Shown piece by piece: positions 36,982 through 46,893 of a stretch of DNA of 64,000 nucleotides; within the stretch, counting starts at the first letter, position 1; every line of letters begins with the position of its first letter. A program made the translations under genes and the position numbers. This stretch comes from an uncultured Acidimicrobiaceae bacterium (lineage in GTDB: Bacteria > Actinomycetota > Acidimicrobiia > Spongiisociales > UBA5794): NCBI GenBank assembly GCA_947258985.1, contig CAMYKI010000008.1, positions 18,275-82,274 of the forward strand. Reading direction: 5' to 3'. Under the pieces are notes generated by a model that did not search any database, had not been told where the DNA came from, and saw only the letters and a program-made list of their open reading frames with translations.

Positions 36982-38121
36982 ATGGTTCAGTTGACGGATA
37001 TCGAAGCGGCTCTGCGGCGAGTAATTGACCCCGAATTGGGGGCCGACATCGTCGATCTCGGCATGGTCAAGGACGTGCGGATCGACGGGTCGGCGGTCAC
37101 CGTGAAGGTCGCCCTGACAATCGCCGCATGCCCGCTGCGAGATCAGATCGAAAACGAAGTGCTTCGCAAGCTACGGGCGGTCCCCGACGTCGCAGACGTC
37201 AAGGTCGAAATCGGGGCCATGACCCAGACGGAGCGAACCGAGCTGATGGAGCGAGCCCGGCTGCGAGCTCGAGAGCAGTCCGAGCCGACCATGGTGCACC
37301 CCAACACGAGGGTTGTCGCCGTCAGCAGCGGCAAGGGTGGCGTCGGCAAGTCATCGCTCAGCGCCAACCTGGCGCTGGCGATCTCGGCACAGGGGCACCG
37401 GGTGGGGTTGCTCGACGCAGACATCTGGGGGTTCTCGATCCCGCGGATCCTCGGGCTCGGCGGTGCGAGACTTGAAGCGGGCACTGACGGCAAGATCATC
37501 CCGGCGGAGACTTACGACCTAAATGTCGTATCCACGGGCCTACTACTCGACGACGAAGACACAGCCCTCATGTGGCGCGGCCTGATGCTGTCGAAGGCTC
37601 TGGAACAGTTCTTGCGTGACGTTGCCTGGCCAGAGAACCTCGACTATCTGTTGCTTGACATGCCACCGGGAACCGGCGACGTACAGATGGCGCTGGCACG
37701 CCTGCTCCCCCAGGCGGAGATGGTGGTCGTGACCACACCGCAGCTGGCGGCGCAGAAGGTGGCGGCCCGGGTCGCCGACATGGCTCGGCGCTCACACATG
37801 CCGGTTATCGGCGTGATCGAGAACATGTCCGGTTTCACCACTCCCGGCGGCGAGCACTATCCGCTGTTCGGGTCGGGCGGCGGAAATGCCCTGGCGGCGG
37901 ATCTGGGTGTTGAGTTGCTCGGGGCGGTGCCGATTGATCCCAGAGTTGCCGAGGGGGGTGACGCCGGGAATCCCGTCGTGGTCGCAGAGCCCGATTCGCC
38001 GGCAGCAACGGCAGTCACCTCTGCCGCAAAGTCGCTGACCTCGTTGCTGCCACCAATCGCCGACGATGGTTGCTCTGCCCGCCTCACCTTGGTAGCCGAG
38101 CAACTCGCCCAAATGGGCTGA
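36982..38121 (+). CDS. mrp: Mrp/NBP35-family iron-sulfur carrier ATPase
   Basis: DUF59 N-terminus VIDPELGADIVDLGMV, VAVSSGKGGVGKSSLSANLALAI, DYLLLDMPPGTGDVQM. Confidence 0.95.
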   Translation: MVQLTDIEAALRRVIDPELGADIVDLGMVKDVRIDGSAVTVKVALTIAACPLRDQIENEVLRKLRAVPDVADVKVEIGAMTQTERTELMERARLRAREQSEPTMVHPNTRVVAVSSGKGGVGKSSLSANLALAISAQGHRVGLLDADIWGFSIPRILGLGGARLEAGTDGKIIPAETYDLNVVSTGLLLDDEDTALMWRGLMLSKALEQFLRDVAWPENLDYLLLDMPPGTGDVQMALARLLPQAEMVVVTTPQLAAQKVAARVADMARRSHMPVIGVIENMSGFTTPGGEHYPLFGSGGGNALAADLGVELLGAVPIDPRVAEGGDAGNPVVVAEPDSPAATAVTSAAKSLTSLLPPIADDGCSARLTLVAEQLAQMG

Positions 38122-38161
38122 GTCGCCGGACGTGTGGGCCGGACCCATCCGTTCCTGCCGA

Positions 38162-38293
38162 ACCCATCCGTTCTTGCGTTGACCCTGCCGAAATACCGGC
38201 ACCAGCTACGCAAGAAGCGAGGGAGACCCGGACCCATCCGTTCTTGCGTTGACCCTGCCGAAATACCGGCACCAGCTACGCAAGAAGCGAGGG
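38162..38293. repeat. REP-like palindrome, family 2, copies 3 and 4 in perfect tandem (70-bp period)
   Basis: 62-nt ACCCATCCGTTCTTGCGTTGACCCTGCCGAAATACCGGCACCAGCTACGCAAGAAGCGAGGG at 38162 and again at 38232; partial third ACCCATCCGTTCCTGCC at 38143. Confidence 0.95.
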
Positions 38294-38294
38294 G

Positions 38295-39497
38295 TTACAG
38301 ACACAGGCCCGCAACGAGCGGGTAGGGATTGACGGCGGCGCCGCCGCCCGGTGCCCATTCGAAGTGGAGATGCGGCACCGTGTACTGGGCATTGCCGGTA
38401 CTCCCCACATAACCGAGCAATCCACCGACACTCAGGCTCTGACCTACAGCCAGACCAGCGGCCCATCCGTCGAGATGGGCGTAGTAGTACTCGTCGCCGC
38501 TCACGCCCTTGAGCGTCACTGTGATTCCCCCGAGGGCACTGTTGCGCATTCGCTTGACGGTGCCGGCCTCGATGGCCACAAGGGGTGTGCCCCGCGCAGC
38601 AATCATGTCGACCCCCTTATGGGAGCGGCCGCCCGACCGCGGTGCGCCCCACGTGTCGGTGAAGGCCACCGCTCCGTTCACCGGGCACACCATCGAAGCT
38701 CCCGAAGGTGGAGGCTCTGTCGTCGTAGTGGGCGGCTCGGTTGTCGTCGTGCTCGAGCCTGCGGGCCCTTCGGTAGTGGTTGTGCTCTCTCCGGAAACGG
38801 TGGTCGTGGTCACCGCCGGGGTGGTGGTCGTCGTCGAGGTCGCCTCCCGGGCCCGACGTTCCTCTTCCTCGCGACGGAGCCGCTCGGCTTCCTCCCGTTG
38901 GCGGCGCTCCTCTTCCTGGATCTCGTAGGCCCTGACGATGGCGTCGTAATCCCGATTGGCTGCTTCGAGCTGGCTCAGGATCGACGTCGCCAGGGTCTCG
39001 AGTTCGTTCTTCGTATCGATCTGGCTGGATAGCGCCTGTTCCACCACAGCCTGCTGCTCTCGGTAACTCTCCTCCAGGGCGAACAGCCTGATAACTGTGT
39101 CGGTCCCCTCACGACTCAGCAGAGCAAGGTATCCGGCCCGGATGGGAACATCCTGGATCGTGGCGGAGTGGAAGAGCACCGACGTCGAAGCCCCGGCGTA
39201 CTTGTAGCGATCGGTGGCCACGTCGCGAGCCGCGACCCTGGCGAACGCAAGATCCTGCTCCTTTTCCGACAGTTCGATACCGAGCGAGGTGAGAGAGTTC
39301 TCGAGCTCGATGAGCCGGGCAACGGAAGCGTCGTAGTCGCCGGTGACGGATTGGAGGTTGGCCGATATCTCCCTCCGCTCCGCCTCGGCAGCGGCAATAT
39401 CGTCCCGAGTGATTTCTGTCTGGGCGGCAACAGTGAAGGCGGGAGTGAGCGCGACGACGAAGGCGACCGCTGTAACGATGACCCGTCTCACACTCAC
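38295..39497 (-). CDS. M23-family murein peptidase with coiled-coil N-terminus (EnvC-like)
   Basis: Signal peptide RRVIVTAVAFVVALTPAFTVAA, coiled coil, Thr-rich linker, HKGVDMIAARGTPLVAIEAGTVKRM...GDEYYYAHLDGWA...VPHLHFEW. Confidence 0.92.
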   Translation of the reverse strand: MSVRRVIVTAVAFVVALTPAFTVAAQTEITRDDIAAAEAERREISANLQSVTGDYDASVARLIELENSLTSLGIELSEKEQDLAFARVAARDVATDRYKYAGASTSVLFHSATIQDVPIRAGYLALLSREGTDTVIRLFALEESYREQQAVVEQALSSQIDTKNELETLATSILSQLEAANRDYDAIVRAYEIQEEERRQREEAERLRREEEERRAREATSTTTTTPAVTTTTVSGESTTTTEGPAGSSTTTTEPPTTTTEPPPSGASMVCPVNGAVAFTDTWGAPRSGGRSHKGVDMIAARGTPLVAIEAGTVKRMRNSALGGITVTLKGVSGDEYYYAHLDGWAAGLAVGQSLSVGGLLGYVGSTGNAQYTVPHLHFEWAPGGGAAVNPYPLVAGLCL

Positions 39498-40282
39498 GCT
39501 CTCTCCACCAATCGAACCGACGTCGTTCCCTGTGCCCCGCCTGCGTCCAAGACTACCCAACCTTCGTTTTTGAGCTTCGTGAGCTGGGTGTGCACCTGAA
39601 ACACGGCGGCCATGCGCAATGCCGGATCGAGGCCTGCGTAGACCACGTCGACGATGTCGTCGACGGTTCCGGCACCGTTACGCACTGCCCCCAGCACCTG
39701 CTGCTCCCTCTCGACGCGATGTGCGATGTACTCGTCGATCACGCGCCTAGCGTCGGGCAGGTCGGGACCGTGACCCGGATACAGATGCGCCGGATCGAGA
39801 CCGGCAACCTTCTCCAGCGACGACATGTAGGCGGCGGCATCTTCCACGATAACGGTGGAGCCACCGACAATGTGATCGCCGGTGAACAGATATTCGCCGA
39901 GCCGGAAACACAGGTGATCGGCGGTGTGCCCCGGCGTATGCACCGCGACCAGCTCGGTGACGCCGAAGCCGATCGGCGAACCGTCCTCGAGCCGATCCGT
40001 CGGCATGAAGCCGGGACCGTCGGCAAAGCCGAATACAGGAACGTCTAGCTCGACGCCAAGCCCGTTGGCGGAAGGTGCGTGGTCCGGGTGGGTGTGGGTC
40101 ACCGCGACACCAACCGGCGTCAATCCCGTTAGCGCCACCCGAATGGCGGCAAGGTGCTCGTCGATAACGGGACCGGGATCGAGGACGATTGCCTCGCCCT
40201 CCGATTCGATCAGGTACGAGTTTGTGCCGGGCCCCGTAAGCGGACCCGGATTGGGAGCGCGGACAAGCTCAATCCTCGTCAA
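39494..40282 (-). CDS. MBL-fold metallo-hydrolase
   Basis: LTGPGTNSYLIESEGEAIVLDPGP, VAVTHTHPDHA, VHTPGHTADHLCF, YLFTGDHIVGG, YPGHGPDL; GTGA overlap with the M23 gene. Confidence 0.92.
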   Translation of the reverse strand: MTRIELVRAPNPGPLTGPGTNSYLIESEGEAIVLDPGPVIDEHLAAIRVALTGLTPVGVAVTHTHPDHAPSANGLGVELDVPVFGFADGPGFMPTDRLEDGSPIGFGVTELVAVHTPGHTADHLCFRLGEYLFTGDHIVGGSTVIVEDAAAYMSSLEKVAGLDPAHLYPGHGPDLPDARRVIDEYIAHRVEREQQVLGAVRNGAGTVDDIVDVVYAGLDPALRMAAVFQVHTQLTKLKNEGWVVLDAGGAQGTTSVRLVERA

Positions 40283-41066
40283 CGAGCACCTCCGCCGGCC
40301 GGCCGACACCGTCCCCTGCAATCCGATTCGCCGCTCGCAGAGCGTCGGGATCGACGGGCCCATCCGTCAGATCATCGAACCCGGGATCGCCCGGCATAAC
40401 GACCTCGAACGGGCCATCGGCGTCGAGTCGGATTCGAGGTTGGACGGAGATTACCGGCCGACTTCGCCAACCGTCGATCGCGGCGTCGACCGAGTCGAAT
40501 GCTGCAATCTGGGCAAGGGTGCGCTGCGTGGGAAACGGCACCTGCCACTCCCCTGCGGCGGAGCGCCGCAACGCCTCCTCCACATTCACGAACTCGGCGG
40601 CGTCGACCTCATCACCGTCGGGATACGATTCCATCGCGCCGTCAACGGCAGCAAGGAAGAACCGTGCGTCAAATCGGACGGGGAGCATGCTGGGAGTTAT
40701 CCAGTTGGCGAAGTACGCAGTGCGATCCGCGGGAAAGACACTCCCATTGTCCATCGCGGAGCGAAACACGTTGGATCGATCGGCACCTGAAATGGCTGGA
40801 GGATCGATCAGCCAGATGCCGGTTTCTTCGACCAGTTCGCGGAAGGCGGCAGCCAGCCAGGGCAGCAAGACGGGATGCTCAACGTTCGTGATGATGGCGG
40901 CAACGGCCGGATCGTGGTCCTCCGCATCGACGATGCCGCCGGGGAACACCCAGGCGCCGGGCATGAACCGGGTTTTGGCGCTACGCCTCACCATGAGCAC
41001 TTCGATGCCGGCGGGAGCCTGATAGACGACGCAGATCGTTGCCGACGGACGCGGCGCTACGGTCAC
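40269..41066 (-). CDS. NUDIX hydrolase
   Basis: ICVVYQAPAGIEVLMVRRSAKTRFMPGAWVFPGGIVDAED...AAFRELVEETGIWL. Confidence 0.88.
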   Translation of the reverse strand: MTVAPRPSATICVVYQAPAGIEVLMVRRSAKTRFMPGAWVFPGGIVDAEDHDPAVAAIITNVEHPVLLPWLAAAFRELVEETGIWLIDPPAISGADRSNVFRSAMDNGSVFPADRTAYFANWITPSMLPVRFDARFFLAAVDGAMESYPDGDEVDAAEFVNVEEALRRSAAGEWQVPFPTQRTLAQIAAFDSVDAAIDGWRSRPVISVQPRIRLDADGPFEVVMPGDPGFDDLTDGPVDPDALRAANRIAGDGVGRPAEVLVDED

Positions 41067-41440
41067 AGCACCATCACCCGATTGGACCAGCGGCGCACAC
41101 CCCACTTGCGTAGGGCTTCTCGAATCGGCGGGGACAAGAGCGCAAAACCGATGGCATCGGTCAGGAACCCGGGGGTAATGAGGAGCGCACCTGCGACCAG
41201 GATCATCGCACCGTGAGCCAGCGGCTTGGCCGGGAATTGGCCTGCCGCAAATTCTGTCTGCAGCCGGATCAACTCGGCCCGGCCCTGCCGGGAAACCAAA
41301 GATGCACCGATGACGGCCGTCACCAGGACGATCCCCAGGGTGGGCCACAAACCGATCCGGCCCCCGATCGCGATGAACAACCCGATCTCAATGGGCGGAA
41401 TGAGAATGAACAAGAGAAACAGGATGGATGTTGGGCGCAT
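41063..41440 (-). CDS. fxsA: FxsA family membrane protein
   Basis: LFLLFILIPPIEIGLFIAIGGRIGLWPTLGIVLVTAVIGASLVSRQG...LAHGAMILVAGALLITPGFLTDAIGFALL. Confidence 0.92.
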   Translation of the reverse strand: MRPTSILFLLFILIPPIEIGLFIAIGGRIGLWPTLGIVLVTAVIGASLVSRQGRAELIRLQTEFAAGQFPAKPLAHGAMILVAGALLITPGFLTDAIGFALLSPPIREALRKWGVRRWSNRVMVL

Positions 41441-41476
41441 CTCGGCGAGGATACCGGCATGGGTAGGCTCTGCCAC

Positions 41477-42865
41477 ATGGAATATCGGGACCTACCCAGG
41501 GTGGATGACCTAGCCGGCCAACTCTCCGCAGAGGGCCTGGTCATCGACCTGGCCACAACTGTTGCCCGGGAAGCCATCGAAACAGCCCGTCGTCTGCTCG
41601 ACGAAGGGAAGAGTCCGGTGGATCCCCTATCCCATGCTCGTTCGGTTGCCGCGGAATTGCTCGCTCTCAAACCGATCCGGGTCATCAACGCGACCGGTGT
41701 GCTCCTGCACACCAATCTGGGCCGAGCCACTCTGGCGGCTGAGTCGAATGATCTCTCCGCAACCGTTGCCACCCACCCCGCAACCGTGGAGATGGACATC
41801 ACCACCGGCAACCGGGGCAAGCGGGCGGCATATGCCCGCCGACTGCTCCAGTCGCTGACCGGGGCGGAGGACGCCCTCGTGGTCAACAACAACGCGGCTG
41901 CGTTGCTGCTCGCTCTTGCGGCTGTTGCCGGTACCGGGAAGGCGGTCGTTTCTCGTGGTGAGGAGATCGAGATCGGCGGATCCTTCCGGCTTCCCGAGCT
42001 AATGGCGGCTTCAGGAGCGTCGCTCCTCGAGGTGGGGACGACCAACCGCACCCGTCTGTCCGACTATGAGGCCGTGATCGGCGACGCCGCCGCCATCCTC
42101 AAAGTGCACCCATCCAACTACCGGCTCGAGGGATTTGCGGAGTCCGTCTCCTATGAGGCGCTGGCGACCCTCGCTCGGCGGTCGGACGTCCCGCTTATCG
42201 CCGACGTGGGCAGCGGCCTTCTTGACGCCAATGTGCCCTGGATGCCCGGGAGCCCCCCGCAATGGCTGGCAGAGGAACCCGGAGTTCGTCAGACGCTCGA
42301 CGACGGAGCGGATCTGGTCCTGTTCTCCGGAGACAAGCTCCTGGGCGGACCGCAGGCAGGGATTGCGGTTGGGAGGGCCGACCTCATCCAGAGAATGGCC
42401 ACCCACCCACTGGCACGTGCGTTGCGTATCGACGGCAGCACCCACGCCGCGTTGGCGAGCACCCTCGAGATGTACGCGTCCGGCCGCGGAACCTCCATAC
42501 CTTTTTGGGCGATGGTTTCGTTGTCATACGACGAACTCGAATTGCGCCATCAGCAGCTGCTGGACCGGCTCGAGGGCAAGGGCGAGGTCGTGCGGGGGGA
42601 GTCAGTCCCCGGTGCGGGATCGGTCCCCGGCGAAACCATCCCATCACCCAACCTGCATCTCGCCGGCAGCGCCGACACTTTGTGGGAGAAGTTGCTCGCG
42701 GCATCGCCACCAATCCTTGCCCGCCGCCGCGAAGGGACCCTCGTCATCGATCTGCGCACCGTTGATCCCGCGGACGACGCTCTCATCGCCGAAACGCTGT
42801 CGGCATCGACGTCTGGCGTACGTGGTGGGGTTTTACCCCCACAACTAACTCCAGTCGCGGAATAG
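41477..42865 (+). CDS. selA: L-seryl-tRNA(Sec) selenium transferase
   Basis: [85 protein letters not shown]. Confidence 0.95.
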   Translation: MEYRDLPRVDDLAGQLSAEGLVIDLATTVAREAIETARRLLDEGKSPVDPLSHARSVAAELLALKPIRVINATGVLLHTNLGRATLAAESNDLSATVATHPATVEMDITTGNRGKRAAYARRLLQSLTGAEDALVVNNNAAALLLALAAVAGTGKAVVSRGEEIEIGGSFRLPELMAASGASLLEVGTTNRTRLSDYEAVIGDAAAILKVHPSNYRLEGFAESVSYEALATLARRSDVPLIADVGSGLLDANVPWMPGSPPQWLAEEPGVRQTLDDGADLVLFSGDKLLGGPQAGIAVGRADLIQRMATHPLARALRIDGSTHAALASTLEMYASGRGTSIPFWAMVSLSYDELELRHQQLLDRLEGKGEVVRGESVPGAGSVPGETIPSPNLHLAGSADTLWEKLLAASPPILARRREGTLVIDLRTVDPADDALIAETLSASTSGVRGGVLPPQLTPVAE

Positions 42866-42867
42866 AC

Positions 42868-44624
42868 ATGGCGATCGTTGCCACGGCGGGTCATGTCGAC
42901 CACGGCAAATCCACTCTGGTCTAGGCGTTGGGGCCGAAGAGAAGGAACGCGGTCTCACCATTGACCTCGGCTTTGCCTGGACGAATATCGGCGACACCTC
43001 GGTCGGCTTCGTGGACGTTCCCGGGCACGAACGGTTTATCAAGAACATGCTCGCCGGCGTCGGTGCGGTGGATGTCTCCCTGTTCGTTGTTGCCGCAGAC
43101 GAGGGCTGGATGCCGCAGAGCGAGGAGCATCTCGCCATCCTCGATCTGCTCGGCACTGCTCACGGGGTCATCGCACTCACTCGTATCGACCTCGCAAACG
43201 AAGACACGGCAGATTTCGCAGAGCTGAGCGTCATTGAGGCCGTCGAAGGTACCCATCTGGCCGACTGGCCCGTCATCAGAGTGTCTCCGGTGACCGGGGA
43301 AGGGATGACGTCGCTGCAGTCGGCTCTCGATGATCAACTGCGGAGTGCCGGGCCTCCGGTCGACAGCGGACGGCCCCGGATTTGGGTAGACCGTTCCTTC
43401 CGTGTCGCCGGGGCGGGACTGGTAGTGACCGGAACCCTCACCGGGGGGTCGATCACGGATGACGACACCCTGACGCTTTGGCCGGGAGAACAGCTCGCTC
43501 GCGTCCGAGGGCTGCAGAGCCACGACGCTACGGTCACCAGGTTGGCACCGGGAACCCGGGCCGCCCTCAATATCACCGGCGTGGAAGACGTCGGGCGCGG
43601 CGCAATGCTCGGCCGTCCCGGGGACTTTGCCTCGTCGTCCCGGTTCCTCGCAGAGGTCCAACTCGTCCGCCGCTTCGAGGGTGGACTATCCGGTCGTGGT
43701 GCCTACCACCTCCATGCGGGGAGCGGGGCCTGGCCGGTCGACGTCAGGATCATCACACCCGATGCCGCCGGAGCCGCAGTCGTACTCCGATCACGCACTC
43801 CTCTCCCCCTGCACGCCGGTGATCGGTTCATCCTGCGGGAGACAGGACGCCGCGCCGTGGTAGGTGGCGGATTGGTTCTCGACCCCAATCCCCTCGAACG
43901 GGGATCGGCACTTCGGGATGCAGTCCCAGGGCTCGAGGCTGCAGCGGCGGATGGCGCGGATGAGATCGCCGATGCGTTGCTCGAGGTGAGGGGGATCGCC
44001 AGCATCACCGACCTCGAACGCGACTCCGGCGGAGGCAGACCCTCATCGCCCTACCGCACCGGAACACTGATCATGGCCGAACGAAGAGCAATCGCGCTGC
44101 ACGATGAGATGGTGGCAACGGTGAACCGTTTTCACAGCGAGAACCGGCTCCGCCCCGGGATACCTCGGGCAACTCTCAATTCATCGCTTGGTATCGACCC
44201 CGATGCGGTCGGCGCCCTCATCGCGGGGAGTGAGACGATCACCGACGACGGAGCCACGGTGAGGCTGACGGAGTTCTCCGCCGGCCTGACTCCCAGCGAA
44301 CAGAAGGCCTGGGATGCGGCGAGGGACACCTTGCAGATCGGACTTGCGGTTCCGAGGGCTTCACAGCTGGGTCTCAGCGTGGAACTGGTGCATGCGCTGA
44401 TTCGGGCAGACGAACTGGTCAAAATCGCCGACGACCTCGTCTATCTCCCGCATCAGATCGACGCCATAGAACAGCGCTTGCGGGAGGTGCCACATGAGTT
44501 CACCGTCGCAGAGTTTCGCGATTTGGTTGGGGTCACCCGACGCCAGGCCATTCCGTTACTCGAGTGGTTCGATAAGCAGGGGATTACGACGCGCCACGGC
44601 GACGTGAGGTCGGTCCGGAGCTAG
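42868..44624 (+). pseudogene. selB: Selenocysteine-specific elongation factor SelB, disrupted after the P-loop (frameshift plus amber)
   Basis: [18 protein letters not shown] then TAG; reading resumes in another frame as [70 protein letters not shown]... to the stop at 44624 with C-terminal winged helices. Confidence 0.85.
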
Positions 44625-44630
44625 CTACCG

Positions 44631-44882
44631 TCAGACGGCGGCCGGGATCTGACGGCGCTCGGTCTCGGTGAACCCGCCCCAGATGCCGTACTGCTCGGTC
44701 GACTCGACTGCATATTCCAGACACGAGCCCTGTACGGGGCACACCTGGCATATGGACTTGGCCCTGGCCTCCCGACGTTCTCGCTCGTCCTTCCTTTCGG
44801 AAGTTGTAGGTGGAAAGAACAAATGAGAGTGATTCCCCCTACACAGCGCGATCGGCTGCCACGAACGATCCATCGGCGTCAC
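44631..44882 (-). CDS. WhiB-family transcriptional regulator
   Basis: Cys at ALCRG, ICQVCPVQGSCLEYAV, and GIWGGFTETERR; GTG start after SD GGAGGAG. Confidence 0.95.
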   Translation of the reverse strand: MTPMDRSWQPIALCRGNHSHLFFPPTTSERKDERERREARAKSICQVCPVQGSCLEYAVESTEQYGIWGGFTETERRQIPAAV

Positions 44883-45002
44883 GGGCTCCTCCTCCTTAGA
44901 GCGACAATGCAGCGGCTGGAGGAACTTAGGCACCTAATCCGACTCACGCCAGGAATAACCTGGGAGTTCTAAGGACAGTTTTCGCGATCAGTTCGAACTG
45001 AG

Positions 45003-46262
45003 TCATTCGACGGGCGGTGCTACCTGCAACGTCGTCCCCTCCACGGCCAACACTTCAACGGGTGAACCGGGCTCTACCGCGGCCGCCCGATGAGCCCGGG
45101 CCCGCCAACGGGCACCATCGATCACCACGACACCATCGGGTTGCAGGGCGGTCTCAGCGGTCCCGGTCATGCCCACCAGATGTTCCCGGCCAATGGTCGG
45201 CGTACCAAAACGTGAGCGCACGATCGTGGTCATGGCGAATAGGTAGAAGAGCATGATTCCGGCAACGGTGATCACCACCGTCCACCATTTGGTGCTGATT
45301 TGTGCGGTCCCGCCGACGAACCACAACCCGCCCCACAAGAGAAGAATCGTTCCGACGATGCTGCGGATCCCGAGTTCGTGGCGCTGGAAGTCCCACGTGT
45401 AGAGGCCCATACCGAGGACGGCCAGCACCACTGCCCACCAGTTCATCGGAAGGGTGGCAAAGCCGTAACCGGCAAGGAACAAAGACAGCACGGCGACGGC
45501 CGCGGCGACTCCGGCTCCGGCCGCATAGAACTCGAAGGCGGCTGCGGCTAGTCCGGCGACGAGGAAGAAAAATGCGGCATCCGGCCGGGTTCCAAGCCGG
45601 AGGAAACGCGTCAGCAGTGTCGGCTTGAGAAACCGCACCTCCACAGACGAAACGGTGGCGACAGTGCCGTCGTCGAGCACAATCTCGGTCGCAGTTTCCA
45701 GGACCACACTTCGAGATCCGGTGTTCGCCTCCATGCCATCCAGAGCTGCGATGAATTGCCCGATGGTCGGTTGCACGATCTCTATCGGCTCGAGGGAATC
45801 GACATCCTCAATCACGACCTCATCCTCTCGCAATTCCCAGGCCCATTCCCCGGCAATCACGGTGAGGGTGTCGTCGACGACTGTGGGAGCCGTAAACCCG
45901 ATGCGAGCACCGGGAGCAGCCCCGGCAACGGCTACCTGATTGAGTAGTTGCGCCACCCCGCCGTAGGCAACGGCACGCTCGGGACCAACCCAGGCAACGA
46001 CCGGAGTAGCCGATGTCTCCAGCAATCTGAACAGATCTGCGAGATCTCCGGATGCGATACCGGGATTGTCGAGCTTGAGCACGACGACCTGCGCATCTTC
46101 TGTGCCGATGGCATCAACCATGAAGTCAAGGCCTCGCTGGTCGAGCGGCCCGCGAACGTCGGCGACAACGACCGGTCCGGCCGCATCGTCCTGGGCCACA
46201 GCGGGTATGGCGCCGACCACGGCGGCTATCACAAACAAGAAGAAGGAGAGGCGTCTCAACAC
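45003..46262 (-). CDS. NfeD-family protein (ClpP-like N-terminus, TM core, C-terminal OB fold)
   Basis: VVVADVRGPLDQRGLDFMVDAIGTEDAQVVVLKLDNPG...; C-terminal LVGMTGTAETALQPDGVVVIDGARWRARA. Confidence 0.85.
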   Translation of the reverse strand: MLRRLSFFLFVIAAVVGAIPAVAQDDAAGPVVVADVRGPLDQRGLDFMVDAIGTEDAQVVVLKLDNPGIASGDLADLFRLLETSATPVVAWVGPERAVAYGGVAQLLNQVAVAGAAPGARIGFTAPTVVDDTLTVIAGEWAWELREDEVVIEDVDSLEPIEIVQPTIGQFIAALDGMEANTGSRSVVLETATEIVLDDGTVATVSSVEVRFLKPTLLTRFLRLGTRPDAAFFFLVAGLAAAAFEFYAAGAGVAAAVAVLSLFLAGYGFATLPMNWWAVVLAVLGMGLYTWDFQRHELGIRSIVGTILLLWGGLWFVGGTAQISTKWWTVVITVAGIMLFYLFAMTTIVRSRFGTPTIGREHLVGMTGTAETALQPDGVVVIDGARWRARAHRAAAVEPGSPVEVLAVEGTTLQVAPPVE

Positions 46263-46332
46263 GACGCCGCATGGTAACCGTCACGGCCACGCAGAATGCT
46301 GCACAGCCTCCCCCGGTAGTACTCTGCCCGCC

Positions 46333-46704
46333 ATGGCAGCACGCATCATGGTCATCGCCGACGAACAGTGGGCCCGCAATGAGGTCCACGCGGCTCTCAC
46401 CGAGCCAGACTACGCGTTGGTGGACCACACCGACCCGGCAACCGCAAAGAACGCGGTGCGTTCGGAGAACCCGAATCTCGTGGTGATCGATCTCCAGGTG
46501 GCAAGCATGGGGGGGATGGCGATCGCCCGTGATCTGCATCAGCAGGCCGCACTCGACGGGGAGGACGAGGTCCCTGTGGTTCTCCTACTCGACCGCAAGG
46601 ACGACAGCTTCCTCGCCAAACGCGCCGGCGTCGCCGGCTGGGTGGTCAAGCCGTTTACCGCAAATGACATCCGCAAAGCTGTTGAGGCTGCGCTTGGCGG
46701 TTAG
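46333..46704 (+). CDS. Single-domain response-regulator receiver protein
   Basis: IMVIADEQWARNEVHAAL, NLVVIDLQVASMGGMAIARDL, VVKPFTANDIRKAVEAAL. Confidence 0.85.
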   Translation: MAARIMVIADEQWARNEVHAALTEPDYALVDHTDPATAKNAVRSENPNLVVIDLQVASMGGMAIARDLHQQAALDGEDEVPVVLLLDRKDDSFLAKRAGVAGWVVKPFTANDIRKAVEAALGG

Positions 46705-46806
46705 GAGACCGTTGAACAAAGGCGGTGAAGGCTCGCCCGAACAACGAAGTGCCCACTCACGGAGCAGTCGCCGAGTCAGAACTCGCATTGCTCAGCGGGC
46801 GGCTAG
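46701..46806. repeat. ~106-bp interspersed repeat, family 1, copy B
   Basis: TTAGGAGACCGTTGAACAAAGGCGGTGAAGGCTCGCC...CGAGTCAGAACTCGCATTGCTCAGCGGGCGGCTAG; nearly identical to the reverse complement of 53326-53431. Confidence 0.9.
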
Positions 46807-46893
46807 TCCGCTGCCCCTGCCTCCTCCCCACAAGGGCAGTCTCTACTCCTCGGCTGCGAAGACGCCTACGAAGACGCCTACGGGAATGGCGCG

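Noticed and set aside
42816-42843. GTGGGG-TTTTAC-CCCCAC hairpin near the selA 3' end
   Set aside because: Lies within selA coding sequence and is short; not convincing as terminator or SECIS.
42922-42924. Amber readthrough or pyrrolysine-like decoding in selB
   Set aside because: The downstream SelB sequence is also in a different frame, so suppression of TAG alone would not restore the protein; a single deletion is simpler.
44990-45001. CAGTTCGAACTG palindrome upstream of whiB as a LexA box
   Set aside because: Does not match the actinobacterial LexA consensus with spaced half-sites; short palindrome likely chance.
46858-46881. 12-bp tandem repeat GAAGACGCCTAC x2 before the CNNM gene
   Set aside because: Only two units, no structure or family relation found; likely chance slippage.
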